Source of the DNA: Helopsaltes ochotensis
Taxonomy: Eukaryota > Chordata > Aves > Passeriformes > Locustellidae
DNA length: 64,000 nt
Assembly: GCA_013400155.1 (NCBI GenBank)
Contig: VXBM01000287.1
Location: 69,713-133,712, forward strand
Direction of reading: 5' to 3'
Shown piece by piece: positions 36,501 to 47,519 of this stretch (the stretch's first letter is position 1; each line of letters starts with the position of its first letter). The position numbers and the translations under genes were made by a program. A model generated the notes under the pieces. It searched no databases, was not told the DNA's origin, and was given only the letters and a program-made list of their open reading frames with translations.

Positions 36501-37740
36501 TTTAAGATTGTCTCAATTGTTTCTTTGATTTTTTAAATGTTTGCTTGTGTCCCTTTTTTTGGTTGTGTGTGGCAATTATAAACCTCTTAAGGATACATAT
36601 CTGGTACATGCTAAGGTCTTCAACCACCCCACATTCTTAGCCAAAAATCACAAAGGAAAGAAAATGTTTAAATTTCTGCCTTATGTCTCTATTCTTCTTC
36701 AACAACACCTGAAATTCTGTTATATTTTTATTTCCAAAAGTCAAGCAGCTCTCTAGGTGTTCCTACAGCTTCATGTCTACAAAATCATAGAAATAGAAAC
36801 ACACTGACAGGCTGGGCATCAGATTTGTTGTAATATTTGATGTGTAGAACTCAGTAGGTGATGTCCTGCTTATTTGCAATATTTTCAGTCCTTGTGCAGT
36901 GAATCACCTGTAGGACTCCTTATTGCAAACAGCTGTGAAAAAGTAATTTCTTCATTCTTCTCCTTTGGAACAAGGTCTTGGAAGGGGAGTTTTCTGTGAC
37001 TGCTTTGGAAGCTCAGGGGCTGCCTATGTCTTGGTTCATTACACATCTCATCTGATCTCTTTTTCTCCCTGCTGTGTTGGCGTGCTTTGGCACGGCCTTG
37101 CTCAGCAGCCTGCAGGGCGTCCAGAATCCCCCCTCCTCCCGTGCCTCCAGGAGCCCGAGCGGGGCCGTGCAGTGCACCGGGACAGGCTACTGCCAGCAGT
37201 GGGGAAAATTCTGAAACGCCCTCGCTTCCTTTCCTGGCCTCTGGCATTTATGTTTACAAAATACTGGTTTTCAATCTATCTGATAAGTTTTGTTGTTTGC
37301 CTGTCAGTATTATTTGCCTGTCAGCTGGTTATTTAAACTTTATGGAGGCAAACGGTTTTGTGCTGCATCCCCTTGGTACAAACTAGCTGGAGACCGATAC
37401 CTGAGAACGCTTCAATGGTCTATGGTTCCCGTGCTTCAGTCTCATTAAAATCAACGAATTAAGTTTGTGGATCTATACACCTATTTTTTTTATTTCCAGT
37501 CACCACTGTCTTGCTTCTGTAAACATAATAATTAGTCTTCAGACTTTGCAGTGTACATGCCCAGGCCATTTTCTGGATATTTAGGCGGTTAGTTTAACGA
37601 ACTTTGCTTAGGAGTTGCTATGTGATTAACATCATTACCTTCCCAGATTGCCCATTTTACAAATTACCTAGAGATTTCATGTTCTGCAATTAAGTTTTCT
37701 TATTACCTTTATAAAGCCAAAACATTTTTGTGGTGAACTC
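33541..37740. other. Intergenic, upstream flank of PPP1R9A
   Basis: Mostly AT-rich DNA with no recognised exon. A GC-richer patch with several CpGs at about 37,080-37,230 lies 0.6 kb before the main island; the 120- and 123-codon frames there overlap each other on opposite strands and have no domain. Confidence 0.55.
35865..35881 (+). repeat. (AAT)n microsatellite
   Basis: Between five and six AAT units in an AT-rich stretch. Confidence 0.9.
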
Positions 37741-37749
37741 TCCCAGCTA

Positions 37750-39300
37750 ACAAACAACAAAGACTTTGTGGTTGTGCTCTAAGGGTGATCCTCCGTCCCC
37801 GTCAGCAGCTGCCAGAACAAGCCATGCCCACGGAGCTGCGAGCGGTTTGCTGGGGTTTGTCAGCAGCACGGTCCTCGCTCGGGCAGCTGGGTGAGCGGAT
37901 CAACAGCGAGGGAAGGAACACGCTGGCTCTTGACCTGTAGGGAGTTCGTGCGCCCGGTGCCACACGCGCCCCGCGGGCGTTTCCCGCAGCGGGAAGGACC
38001 GGGGGCTTTCCCGGGACCCGGGACGCTGCCCCTCCCGCGCGGGGGCGGGCACGCTGCCTCCTCCGAAACGGGCGGGTGCCGGCCGAGCCCCGTCCGCTGG
38101 GTCAGGCTGGAAAACGAGCGTTCCGGGGGAGGGAAGAAGGGGATAAACCGGGCCGGGGGCGGCCAGCGGGACTCGGCGCAGACAGCGTGGCCGAGGCCCG
38201 GCCCGTCCTGCGCCTCTCGTTAGTCACCGCCCGGGGCCGGACTGCAGCGGGCTGGCCGCCTCCCCCGCCCCGCCGGCGGAGCGAACCACTGCGGCTCGCT
38301 GAGGAGGTGAGGCACCNNNNNNNNNNNNNNNNNNNNNNNNNNNNNNNNNNNNNNNNNNNNNNNNNNNNNNNNNNNNNNNNNNNNNNNNNNNNNNNNNNNN
38401 NNNNNNNNNNNNNNNNNNNNNNNNNNNNNNNNNNNNNNNNNNNNNNNNNNNNNNNNNNNNNNNNNNNNNNNNNNNNNNNNNNNNNNNNNNNNNNNNNNNN
38501 NNNNNNNNNNNNNNNNNNNNNNNNNNNNNNNNNNNNNNNNNNNNNNNNNNNNNNNNNNNNNNNNNNNNNNNNNNNNNNNNNNNNNNNNNNNNNNNNNNNN
38601 NNNNNNNNNNNNNNNNNNNNNNNNNNNNNNNNNNNNNNNNNNNNNNNNNNNNNNNNNNNNNNNNNNNNNNNNNNNNNNNNNNNNNNNNNNNNNNNNNNNN
38701 NNNNNNNNNNNNNNNNNNNNNNNNNNNNNNNNNNNNNNNNNNNNNNNNNNNNNNNNNNNNNNNNNNNNNNNNNNNNGCGGCTCCGGCCCGCCGGGGTGGC
38801 ACGGCCGCCCGAGGAGGGGCCGCCGCGGGGGCTCCAGCGCTGCCCTCTCGGGTTGAGTTCATAGCCTTCTGCGAGGGGTGCACGGCTCGGGTCTCTGCCG
38901 TGTGGTCTTTCCAGTCGCCCGTGGCGATCGGCGGGAGCGGAGCGGGAGGTGCGCGGGGTCGGGCGCGTCGCTGTCGGCACGGCGGCCGCGGGCTCCCGGT
39001 ACCGGCACCGTGTGTGCAGCGGCCAGAGTGAGGCGTCCCCGCCTCGGCGGCCGCGGCGACAGAGCGAGGGCTGGGAGCAGGAACGGAGGGGAAGGGAGAG
39101 GGGGTACCCCCGAGGTGCTCATCGCTGGGCTGTGGGGGCCGGGGATGAGCCCCTGGGACCGGGGCGAGGGAGCGGTCCAGCCCCTGGCTCCGTTTCTGCG
39201 TCTCCCCGTTGGTACCTCCGGGATCTTCCAGACGATAGAAGAGCTGCCCGTGACAAGGGGCAACTTTCTCTAACGGGGTTTTGCTCCCTTTACCCTGTCA
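37750..39300 (+). promoter_or_regulatory. PPP1R9A: CpG island, probable PPP1R9A promoter and 5' UTR exon 1
   Basis: A strongly GC- and CpG-rich block that ends about 430 bases before the acceptor of the first coding exon, on the same strand. This is the expected place for the promoter and non-coding first exon of PPP1R9A. A donor-like GAG|GTGAGG occurs at 38,306/38,307 just before the gap and could end exon 1, but the real exon 1 may be inside the gap. Open frames of 110-290 codons here are products of GC content. Confidence 0.8.
38317..38776. other. Assembly gap (460 N)
   Basis: A run of N in the centre of the CpG island. It probably removes the core promoter or first exon of PPP1R9A. Confidence 0.99.
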
Positions 39301-39731
39301 GCTGAAGATGTTAACTTTGGGTGCAATTTTTCGTATTCCCTGGAGCTGATGTTTAATTTGCCCTTCTAAGCGTATTATCTTTGATCGTATTTCTACCATT
39401 GTGTTTCTCTGAGAGAGAAAGGATTGTCTTGCAGTGCCTCGTATTTCATGTCACATTGCCTTTCCTTTGCATGCTTATTTGTGCCATGATACTATACTTG
39501 TGAATGGAAAGATATGATTATTTGTTCTTTCACTATGATGTTATAGATTGTAAATTATGCAACAGTCAATTTGAAAAAGTTTGTAATGGCAAGTTTTCAC
39601 ACGTCTGTGCAGTGTTGCTTTGTATTTTTTTTAACTAGTTTTTAGTAAACATGTCAGAGAATGGTAAATGGAAATTGTGACAGATTTAAAGTGCCTGACA
39701 TGGTTTCAGAAAACCCTCCTTTCTATTGCAG
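39301..39731 (+). other. PPP1R9A: End of PPP1R9A intron 1 and splice acceptor
   Basis: AT-rich sequence between the island and the coding exon. It ends in a pyrimidine-rich tract and acceptor, 'ccctcctttctattgcag', with AG at 39,730-39,731. This is the best acceptor seen upstream of the start codon. The sequence AG|GT across the junction leaves some doubt about exact use. Confidence 0.6.
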
Positions 39732-39953
39732 GTTAAATCAGCCCTTGTTCTTGAGAATCCTCTGTCGTGCTGCTTTGTCAAAATTGACCGTGTGCATTTA
39801 GACATTTGCCTCCAGATCTGTCAAGTATGGCCCTGCTGAAGGGCAGTGGCCCCTGAGGAAAACCACTCCTCAAGCAGTATCTCTCGTGTGACAAACTACT
39901 GAGTGCAGTACCGCAGAAACTATGCAAGCAGGTTTCACACTCCTGAAGTAAAC
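39732..39953 (+). promoter_or_regulatory. PPP1R9A: 5' UTR part of PPP1R9A exon 2, with two short uORFs
   Basis: The leader between the acceptor and the neurabin start contains two complete 9-codon upstream frames. uORF1 is 39,827-39,856, with A at -3 and G at +4 around its ATG. uORF2 is 39,922-39,951, with A at -3, and its TAA ends two bases before the main ATG. An in-frame TGA at 39,900-39,902 closes the neurabin frame upstream and supports the chosen start. Short uORFs of this kind usually lower or regulate translation of the main frame. Confidence 0.65.
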
Positions 39954-41417
39954 ATGATGAAAACAGAGTCTTCAGGAGAAAGGTCCACCCTCCGAAGTGC
40001 CTCTCCTCACAGAAATGCTTACAGAACTGAGTTCCAGGCGCTGAAAAGCACCTTTGACAAACCGAAGTCAGATGGAGACCAAAAAGCAAAAGAGGAAGGA
40101 GAGGCCTCACAGAGCAGGGGAAGGAAATATGGCTCAAATGTCAATAGGATCAAGAACTTATTTATGCAGATGGGCATGGAGCCCTCTGAAAGTTCTGGAG
40201 TTGCCCCTAAAACCAGGGGAAAAGGTGGCCCTCCATCACCTCAAAGACGAATTAGGCCCAAAGAATTTGTAGAAAAAGCGGATGGTTCAATCGTAAAGTT
40301 GGAATCGTCTGTCTCTGAAAGGATAAGTAGATTTGACACTATCCATGATGGTCCTTCCTATTCCAAGTTTACTGAAACTCGGAAGATGTTTGAGCGAAAT
40401 GCTCATGAAATGGGACATTCAAATCGCTACTCCCCAAAGAAAGAGAAAGTCATTTCTAATGAACTTCCGGATGAGTGGTGCAGCTCTAAGTCTCAGAGAG
40501 GCAGCACTGATTCACTGGACAGTCTTAGCCCAAGGACAGAGACTGTCTCTCCAACTGTGAGTCAGCTCAGCACAGTTTTTGAAAACACTGACTCACACAA
40601 TGTAATCGTAGAAAAGTCAGAAAACAACGAAGAGTACTCTGTAACTGGTCACTATCCATTAAACCTCTCATCTACTGTCACAAATATCTCCTCCCCAGTT
40701 GCAAACCTTGAGGGTTTCAGTCCTTTGAAAGAGGCCAGCACGTGGTCTCCCCCAGCCAAACAGAGTACAGGTGTGATGTCTGTTGAGAACTCTCAGCAGA
40801 CTAACACGTCTTTAACACCGAGACAGAAAGTGTCCACAGGCACTTCAGCAGGTTTGAAAACAACTGAAGAAATAAAAAAGAGCACAGAGGCACGTGCTGA
40901 TTCTGTTGAGAGTTCTGCAACAGGTCAACAGGATTTGGTTGGTGTGCTTGACAGTGAAAGATCCGTGGACAGCTGTCTTAGGAGTAAGTCAAAAACAGAG
41001 GTGGGAGTTTTGGTGCAGCAGAAGGAACGGTCAGAAGACACAGAAGGTCTCTTTGATCGGCCTGAAGCTGCAGAGTTAACAAGAAATGTAGCTTCAGGTG
41101 GTGATTTTGCCACAGATGCAATTTCAGATGCTAATGAGTCCCATTATGATGAGGCAAGTGAAAAAGATGGGCATGAAGATATGAATAATTTTCAGAGTTC
41201 CCATGTGTACATGCACTCTGACTACAATGTGTATCGGGTACGATCCAGATATAATTCTGACTGGGGAGAGACAGGTACAGAACAGGATGATCTGGATGAC
41301 AGCGATGAAAATAACTGTTATGAACCTGATATGGAATATTCTGAAATTAATGGATTGCCAGATGAAGATGAAATCCCAGCCAACCGAAAAATACAGTTTA
41401 GCCGGGCTCCAATTAAG
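39954..41417 (+). CDS. PPP1R9A: Neurabin-1 (PPP1R9A), first coding exon, 488 codons
   Basis: Neurabin-1 is a neuronal scaffold that binds and bundles F-actin and brings protein phosphatase 1 to dendritic spines and growth cones. The peptide starts MMKTESSGER, which aligns with the known mammalian start MLKTESSGER, and keeps strongly conserved blocks: SPHRNAYRTEFQALKSTFDK (about residues 17-36), RKYGSNVNRIKNLFMQMGME (about 53-72), KLESSVSERISRF and SRYNSDWGETGTEQ. Residues 1 to about 144 correspond to the actin-binding region; the middle is low-complexity and diverged; the end is acidic. The PP1-docking RVxF-type motif is KIQF at residues 479-482 (41,388-41,399); mammals have KIKF. The exon ends in phase 0 at AAG|GTAAAG. 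The later PDZ, coiled-coil and SAM exons are outside the window. The start at 39,954 was preferred over the ATG at 39,957 by homology. Confidence 0.95.
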
Positions 41418-41423
41418 GTAAAG
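41418..41423 (+). other. PPP1R9A: Splice donor of PPP1R9A exon 2
   Basis: AAG|GTAAAG fits the donor consensus and follows the conserved peptide APIK, after which mammals continue VFNTYSNED from the next exon. Without splicing, the frame continues 23 codons to a TGA at 41,487-41,489. Confidence 0.9.
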
Positions 41424-42263
41424 TTTCATATGTTCCTTTTATTTTTTTTTTTTGCAGTTTGGTTTGTTTTCAAGTGCAACTTTATTTGAAAGAGATTTTG
41501 ATATTTGATCTCGCTTCTAAAAAGATTTCAAAAGATCTTTTGATATGTGTTTTTATTGCAGTTGGCCAATGAACATAATTTAAAATGAAGTAAGGCGATT
41601 GAGCTCTGATGATCTCATGTAATTTCCTAGATTTGTTGGTGACTGACTAAACCAGCAGAATTTGAGAATGACAGCTGGGCTTGTGAAGTTCAAGAATTTT
41701 AACATGTGTGTTTTGATTTCTATGTTCTATGACTGAACTCTAACCATGTTGTGAGATGTCAGTGTGGGTATTTTGTGATTTTTGGGCTGCTTGTTTTTTT
41801 TCCTTTGAAATCACAGATTCTTTAGATTGAAAGGCTTTTCCTCAGCTCTCAACATATTCTGAAAGTACCTGTATTTAAAGACAGTGAAGTACAGTGCGGT
41901 TCTGTAGTAGAGAACTGTTAATACTCCACATCTCAATTAGTATAATCTTTTCTAGAAGCATTGTCATTTATTTAAAACTTGTAAAGCATTTATATATTTA
42001 GAGAGAGAGTATATCTTAGTGCTACAGAAGGGTGAAGTCAGTTGACTGAAATACCTAGTGAAGGGTGTGCTTTTTGCAGAGCTGTTATGGTTTGGTTTGA
42101 AGTACCTTGAAATTACCACTAAGAATGTAGTTTCCAGTACTTTTCATTTCAAGAAGGAACAGGTGGTCAATAGCTTGTTACATTTTGTTGTGTACTTTTC
42201 ACTGCTGAGTCTTAGTCTTAATTTTAAAAGTATTTAACTTCCAAGTTGGTTTTAGGGCATGTG

Positions 42264-42297
42264 TGTGGTGGTTTGACCCTGGCTGGAGATGCCACAT
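42264..42297 (-). mobile_element. Short LTR end fragment, same family as the 25.2 kb LTR
   Basis: TGTGGTGGTTTGACCC followed by TGGCTGGA is, from memory, the terminal sequence of the passerine LTR family listed at 25,205-26,243, in reverse orientation. It also matches the reverse complement of that copy's right end ('ccagccagggttaatcacca') allowing for a few changes. Only about 30 bases remain recognisable. Confidence 0.5.
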
Positions 42298-43595
42298 GTT
42301 TCTAATGGATAATTCAACACCATAGCAATTGTTGCAGAAATAGCTTCTTGAAACAGAAATATGCCATGGAGTACTTGAAATGTAAACATTTTAAAATTAA
42401 ACATGTTTAATTGGAGTTGACTGTTTTCATTGTGTGATTTTAGCAATGAAAATTACTAAGTCAATGAACGGAAGTTCCAGTGTTAAACATGAAGTAATGT
42501 GATTTACAAAATCTGCGTTCACACTGCCTGTGATTTAAAGTAGGGTATGATATATATTGTATTTTGAAGTTTTCATCTGAATAAAACAACCAGACTTCGA
42601 TATTTCTTTATCATGGGGTGCAGGGAAAAGAATGGTCTTTCTTCATGATTTGAGAAGAGCATTTTTTACACTAAAAGAAAATATTTCAAGACAAGACAAT
42701 GGATATTTCTTTTAGTTTTAGTTTGTTAGTGTTTTTATCAGGCTTGCATCATGAACCAAAAAATTCTAAATATTTTTGCTCCCTCTTGATTATTCCCATA
42801 ATTAAAGTAGCTGGTCTTTTTGAATTCTTGGAGGGAGGTGAAGTGGGGAAAACTTTGATTACAAAGGAAGTTGTCCCCTCCACTGCTTTCCTGCTCATGC
42901 TAATAGACAAGATGCATTGATAGACAAGATGATGTTCTCTCTTCTGAAAGATCTACCAATTGTTTATGACGGTTCCAACAGATGAGAATCCAGAAAGTGA
43001 CTCCACTGATTTTATTCTTGAGATGGTCAGACTTTTCTGCTGTTTCTGAAAGAGCTAACAGTAACATTTTTACTTCAGTATATTTCTGTTGTGCCAACTA
43101 CACTTAGAGTATTTTCTCAATTATTTGTATTTTTTCTTTTCAATTTTTTATTCTATGTTCATTTCAGATTACGTATTGTACAGTAATAATAACAGTCTAT
43201 CAGGAAAATGCTCTAAAAGTAATTTTTGTAAATAATACATTTGTCATGGATTTAAGCATAAAGTGCTCTTGAGCTTATCCAAAGTAAAAGAATCATTGCT
43301 TTAATTATTCTATCATCTTTTTTGTAGATGGGAAGAAAACAGAATAAAAGCTGTGCTGAGAAAGAGCAGTGTAGGAGGGATTGGGAGGTTTGGGAGATCC
43401 CCTGCTTTTTGTCCTGAGTGCCTGCAGTGCAATCTGTTAGTCATGTGGGGAAGCAGAAGTGAGACCGCGTGGAAGGCTGGCCCTAGCAGGAGGAACTGCG
43501 GCAAAAGTTGTGGAAAATGAAAAGCTGCCCCTCGAGCTGTCCTCCCTTCTCTCCACAATTCCCTCGGCAGTGTGAAGCTGTGTGAGCCGGGGCAG

Positions 43596-43635
43596 GCTGC
43601 CAGGGGCATCAGGTCGCTGCCAGGGGCATCAGGTC
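43596..43635 (+). repeat. 20-bp perfect tandem duplication
   Basis: GCTGCCAGGGGCATCAGGTC occurs twice head to tail, followed by a partial third unit (ACTGCC), in a GC-rich intronic patch. Confidence 0.97.
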
Positions 43636-46142
43636 ACTGCCCGGCCACGCCGCCGCAGGCAGGGACCCAGGAGGGGCAGCTGGAGAATCCCCTGGGGGGT
43701 CCTTATGGCTCCAGGGTCTCTGGGCTCCTGCACTCCTTCTCCAGCAACGCTGCCCCCCGGGCACACTGCTGGGAGGCTGGGAACTGGTTCTGGCCGGAGG
43801 TTTCTATGCAGCACAGCTATCGGTGAGCAGTGCAGGCGGCAAGGGGGACTTGTGTTCTGTCCCCTCACACAGTGCCAGCAGATGAACTTACCCAGTCACT
43901 TACCCTGTGCCCATCTGTTACTGGGGGTTGTTGGTTCTGACTAAATAGACAGCAACTGTTTAAAGATTTTTCTGTTCTATACAATTTTGTGTGTTAGTGG
44001 GCATGACTGGTTTCATTAATACTTAGCTGAACATCATTTCATGCATGGCAGGATTGCAGGAGAGGAAAATACTAAGCAATATAGGATTGTTTTCTGAACT
44101 GTAGGAAACTGATTTGTCGTTATGAAAATGGTGCAATTTATACTTAACTGTTCTGCTGTATACTGGTGTGCAAAGTCCTACCCAAATGCTAGATGTTTAG
44201 TGTTGATTTCATTATTGTACCTTCACTCTCCTCCTACAGTAGAACTCTGACATAATTGTCAAAGTTGGCATTTGAATGTGTGATTTGTGGAATCAGTGGG
44301 TAGTTATTGCCATAAAGTTGTTACTTGAAGATCTCAACAGGTTTAGGTAAACATCTTTGGACTATTTTTCTATGTGATTTCTTTAGGCAGGCATGTAAGA
44401 GACTTTTTTGTCACTTTAAGGAAATGCTGAGGACTATGAGAAGCAGTGGAGTATAGGCAGAAGGATAAACAAATAAAATCTTACCAAACTAATAAAAACT
44501 GCATTCTGCTTGTCTCCCAAGCGGGGAAAAAGACTCAGTTATTGAGAAACTCACTATCAAGAGGAAGACTCAAGTCAATGCATGCAGGAAATTCTACTGT
44601 GTTACAGTCTGTAATTTTGCTATCACAGGTCCCATGCTCCATGGGCCATTTGCTCTGCTGTAGGATTATGGGACATATTTGCTGATTTCATCTCTGTTGA
44701 AAGTCCCTTTAGGAGTAGGTGACTGCCCAGAGGCCACTGCAGGCTTGGAGAGTTTCTAGGTATTTGGAGTGTGGTATTGGTGATGTGAGCAGTTGGGTGT
44801 GTCTGTGGGAGCATAAATCAACTTGGTGCCGTTAATAAAAAGGAGTACAAAAGGGCCCAAGAGTGGCAGTGGACAGGACTGTGTTGCTAAACAAGGGATG
44901 TGAACATTTCTGTAGCTGTTCATATGACTGTTTATGTAGTGATACAGAGGCCTTTATCAGCACTGGCCTGCTCTTGTGTTGAGGTATTGTATTTGTACTC
45001 AGGGATAGAGCTGTAGTTCTCCAGGGCAAGTGTATGAGGTAAAAAAGTTAAGTAAATTCGATAAGGAAAAACATACCCTGGTTTTTCCAGGGATACTTTT
45101 CTACCAAAAAACCAAAACAACGTTCCCCACCTCCTCCCAACCCATTCCAGCACTCACTGATTTATTGGTCTTTCATTGTGTTTTGCAGGGTTTCCTGAGG
45201 GTTGGGTTATGTAGTGCTTCCCAGACACGGTGGGCTTATTGGGCAAGGTTTGCCTGTAATGCAGAATTCATTAGCTCGTGGCTTTCCACACCCTAAGAAA
45301 TAGAAATGTATTGATTGTCCAAATCATAAGTCATTTTTTGAGCTGTGCTTCCTCCATCCTGGATAGAATTAGGATGAAAAGTAATGTTCACCTTTTCTCT
45401 TTCCATGTCTGTAGTTTCTGCTGCCCTGATAGCTGATGGCTGCATCTTTAGTTGGTGCTTGATTTCTGGCACCAGGTACAGGTTAAACCATTTAAAGCTG
45501 TTAACAGCAATTTGTGTCTCCTGCTGAGCCTCCTTTTGCAGCCTTCTGCTCCACTGACTCTGTCCTACCAGCCAAGGGGTTGGGTATTATGTGATCAGAC
45601 CGTATGGCAGACAGCAGGGGACTTGTGGTGCTGTGAGGGGGTTTGGCCCAAGCTGCTGCTGCGGTGTTTAGTGGTCTGTAAAGCTTCCTTAGGGGGCAGT
45701 GATGAAGGGACACCTGTGCAGACCTCTTTTGAGTTTTGGGGGTAGGTGGGAGAGAGGGTAACATGAAAGGAAGGTAGATAGCAAATGGCTCTTCCATCCT
45801 TCAGCTAATTCCATATGAAGAGAATGTAATCACTAGTGCCCGTGCCTTCTATTGTGCTTCCTCTTTGTGTCATGCAGCATTACTGAATTTTATATCCCAT
45901 AACACTTCAGTTTTCCAGATCATGTCTTGTTCAAATGAGCTTCAGGAACTGGAACTTGTACTCTCTCTCTCTTGCTTTTGAAGAACATTTACAAGTGCTG
46001 CGATTATAGTTTAGCATAGAACATAAATGAAATTTGTATTTAACAGTTGCTTTGAATTTTTTTAATGAACTACATTTTTTTACAAACTTATTCTAAAATT
46101 CATTTCAAGGAATGAGTCTTTCTTTCAGTTATTCCTCATTTC

Positions 46143-46820
46143 TGAGGGGACTTGAAAGATAATTTAGTTCCAACCCCCCCTGCCATGGGCAGGGACTCCT
46201 TCCACTAGACCAGGTTGCTCAGTTCCATCCAGTCTGGCCTTGAACATTTCCAGGGATTAGGTATCCACAGCTTCTCTAGGCAACATGTTCCGGTGTCTTA
46301 ACCACCCTCACAGTAAAGAATCTTTTCCCAATATGTAATTTAAACTTACCCTCTTTCAGTTTGATGCTATTCCCCCTTGTCCTGTCAATACAAGCGCTTG
46401 TAAAATGTCTCTCTCCATCTTTCCTGTAGGCTTTTTCCCTTTTCCAGGCTGAACAATTCCAATTGTCTCTGCCTTTCCTCATAGGAAAGGTGGTCCATCA
46501 CTCTAATCAGCTTAGTGGCCCTGCTCTGGACTTGCTCCAACAGGTCCATGTCCTTCCTGAGCTGGGGACCCTGAAGCTGGATGCCATGTTCCAGGTGGGG
46601 TCTTTCTCACCAGAGCAGAACAGAGGGGCAGAATCTCCTCTGCTGCCCTGCTGCCCACCCTGCTCTGGATGCAGCCCAGGACACTTCTGGCTTTCTGGGC
46701 TGTGACTGCATATGGCCGGGTCTTGTCCCACCTCTCATCCACCAGGTCTTTCTGGGCAGAGCTGCTCCTGATCTCTTCATTCCCACACCCTATACTGATA
46801 CCAGGGGTTGCCCCAACAAA
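46143..46820 (-). mobile_element. CR1 LINE, minus strand, about 0.7 kb
   Basis: Well-preserved reverse-complement CR1 tail: 'tgccatgggcagggactcct', 'ccactagaccaggttgctca', 'caccctcacagtaaagaatc', 'ccaacaggtccatgtccttc' and 'ggatgcagcccaggacactt'. It lies in the PPP1R9A intron in antisense orientation. The short open frames across it are shadows. Confidence 0.95.
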
Positions 46821-47519
46821 ATCTATTCAGGAATGTAAATAGTGGTGGAGAAAGAACCTGAAATAATCTGATGCTAATTACATTGGAAATATTTAATCTA
46901 AAATATAATTTTTCTTTATATAATAGCCATCATAATAAAGTGTGCTGAAAACATTTTCAAGTCTTAGTGTAAAAAAGTATTTCTTTGCCTGATGCAATGC
47001 TCAGTATTGTATTTGCCTGTTGTTAAAATGTTGATGAACTCTTTTGGATCGTAGGAATTGTAAGAGAAGGTTACCCATCCACAAGCACTGTACAGTCCAA
47101 ACTTGTCACTTCTATGTGTGTTTTACTTAAATGAATACAGAGTTGGATTCCGATGATCTCCACATTCTCCACCCCCAGTGAGCCTGTGATTCTATAAATA
47201 AAGTAGTTACAGTGCATGTTAGGACTCTTGTTTAAGGCCAGTATGAAGGCAGGAGTTGCAGAAGGATCCTGAGGCTTTTTTAGATTTGAAATGGTTATGG
47301 AATCTGAGAAATTCATCCAATTTTGAATGGATTAACTATGAAAGCTTACAGATGAAAAAAGGATGCGTAGCTCTTTCTGAAATCACTGAAAGAATATTTT
47401 GATTTCCTTAAATTTGGTTCGCTACTTCAGGTCCTGTGTCCATGTAGAAGCCTAGAAGATACAAGAGCTAATACGTGTCCTCAAACACCGATAGCCGGGT
47501 AGCTGTGGAGCCAACCAAG

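Larger units (their letters stand above)
41424..46142 (+). other. PPP1R9A: PPP1R9A intron 2, first part
   Basis: No further exon was recognised. Near the donor is a pyrimidine tract ending GCAG at 41,454-41,457, too close to the donor to make a normal intron. A possible intronic polyadenylation signal AATAAA lies at 42,580-42,585. A GC-rich patch at 43,560-43,850 carries a 20-bp tandem repeat. Confidence 0.75.

Noticed and set aside
2313..37740. PEG10-like or other domesticated retroviral gene between the two islands
   Set aside because: No gag zinc-finger or protease-like frame was found; only LTRs and CR1 fragments.
38076..38980. Long frames of 219-292 codons across the second gap
   Set aside because: They include 460 N; the composition is that of a CpG island on both strands.
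39903..39953. N-terminal extension of neurabin from GTG at 39,903
   Set aside because: The codon is GTG, and homology places the start at the ATG at 39,954 (MMKTESSGER versus mammalian MLKTESSGER).
41454..41457. Splice-acceptor-like GCAG after a poly-T tract
   Set aside because: It is only about 40 bases after the donor, too short for a vertebrate intron, and it would not restore the conserved VFNTYSNED sequence.
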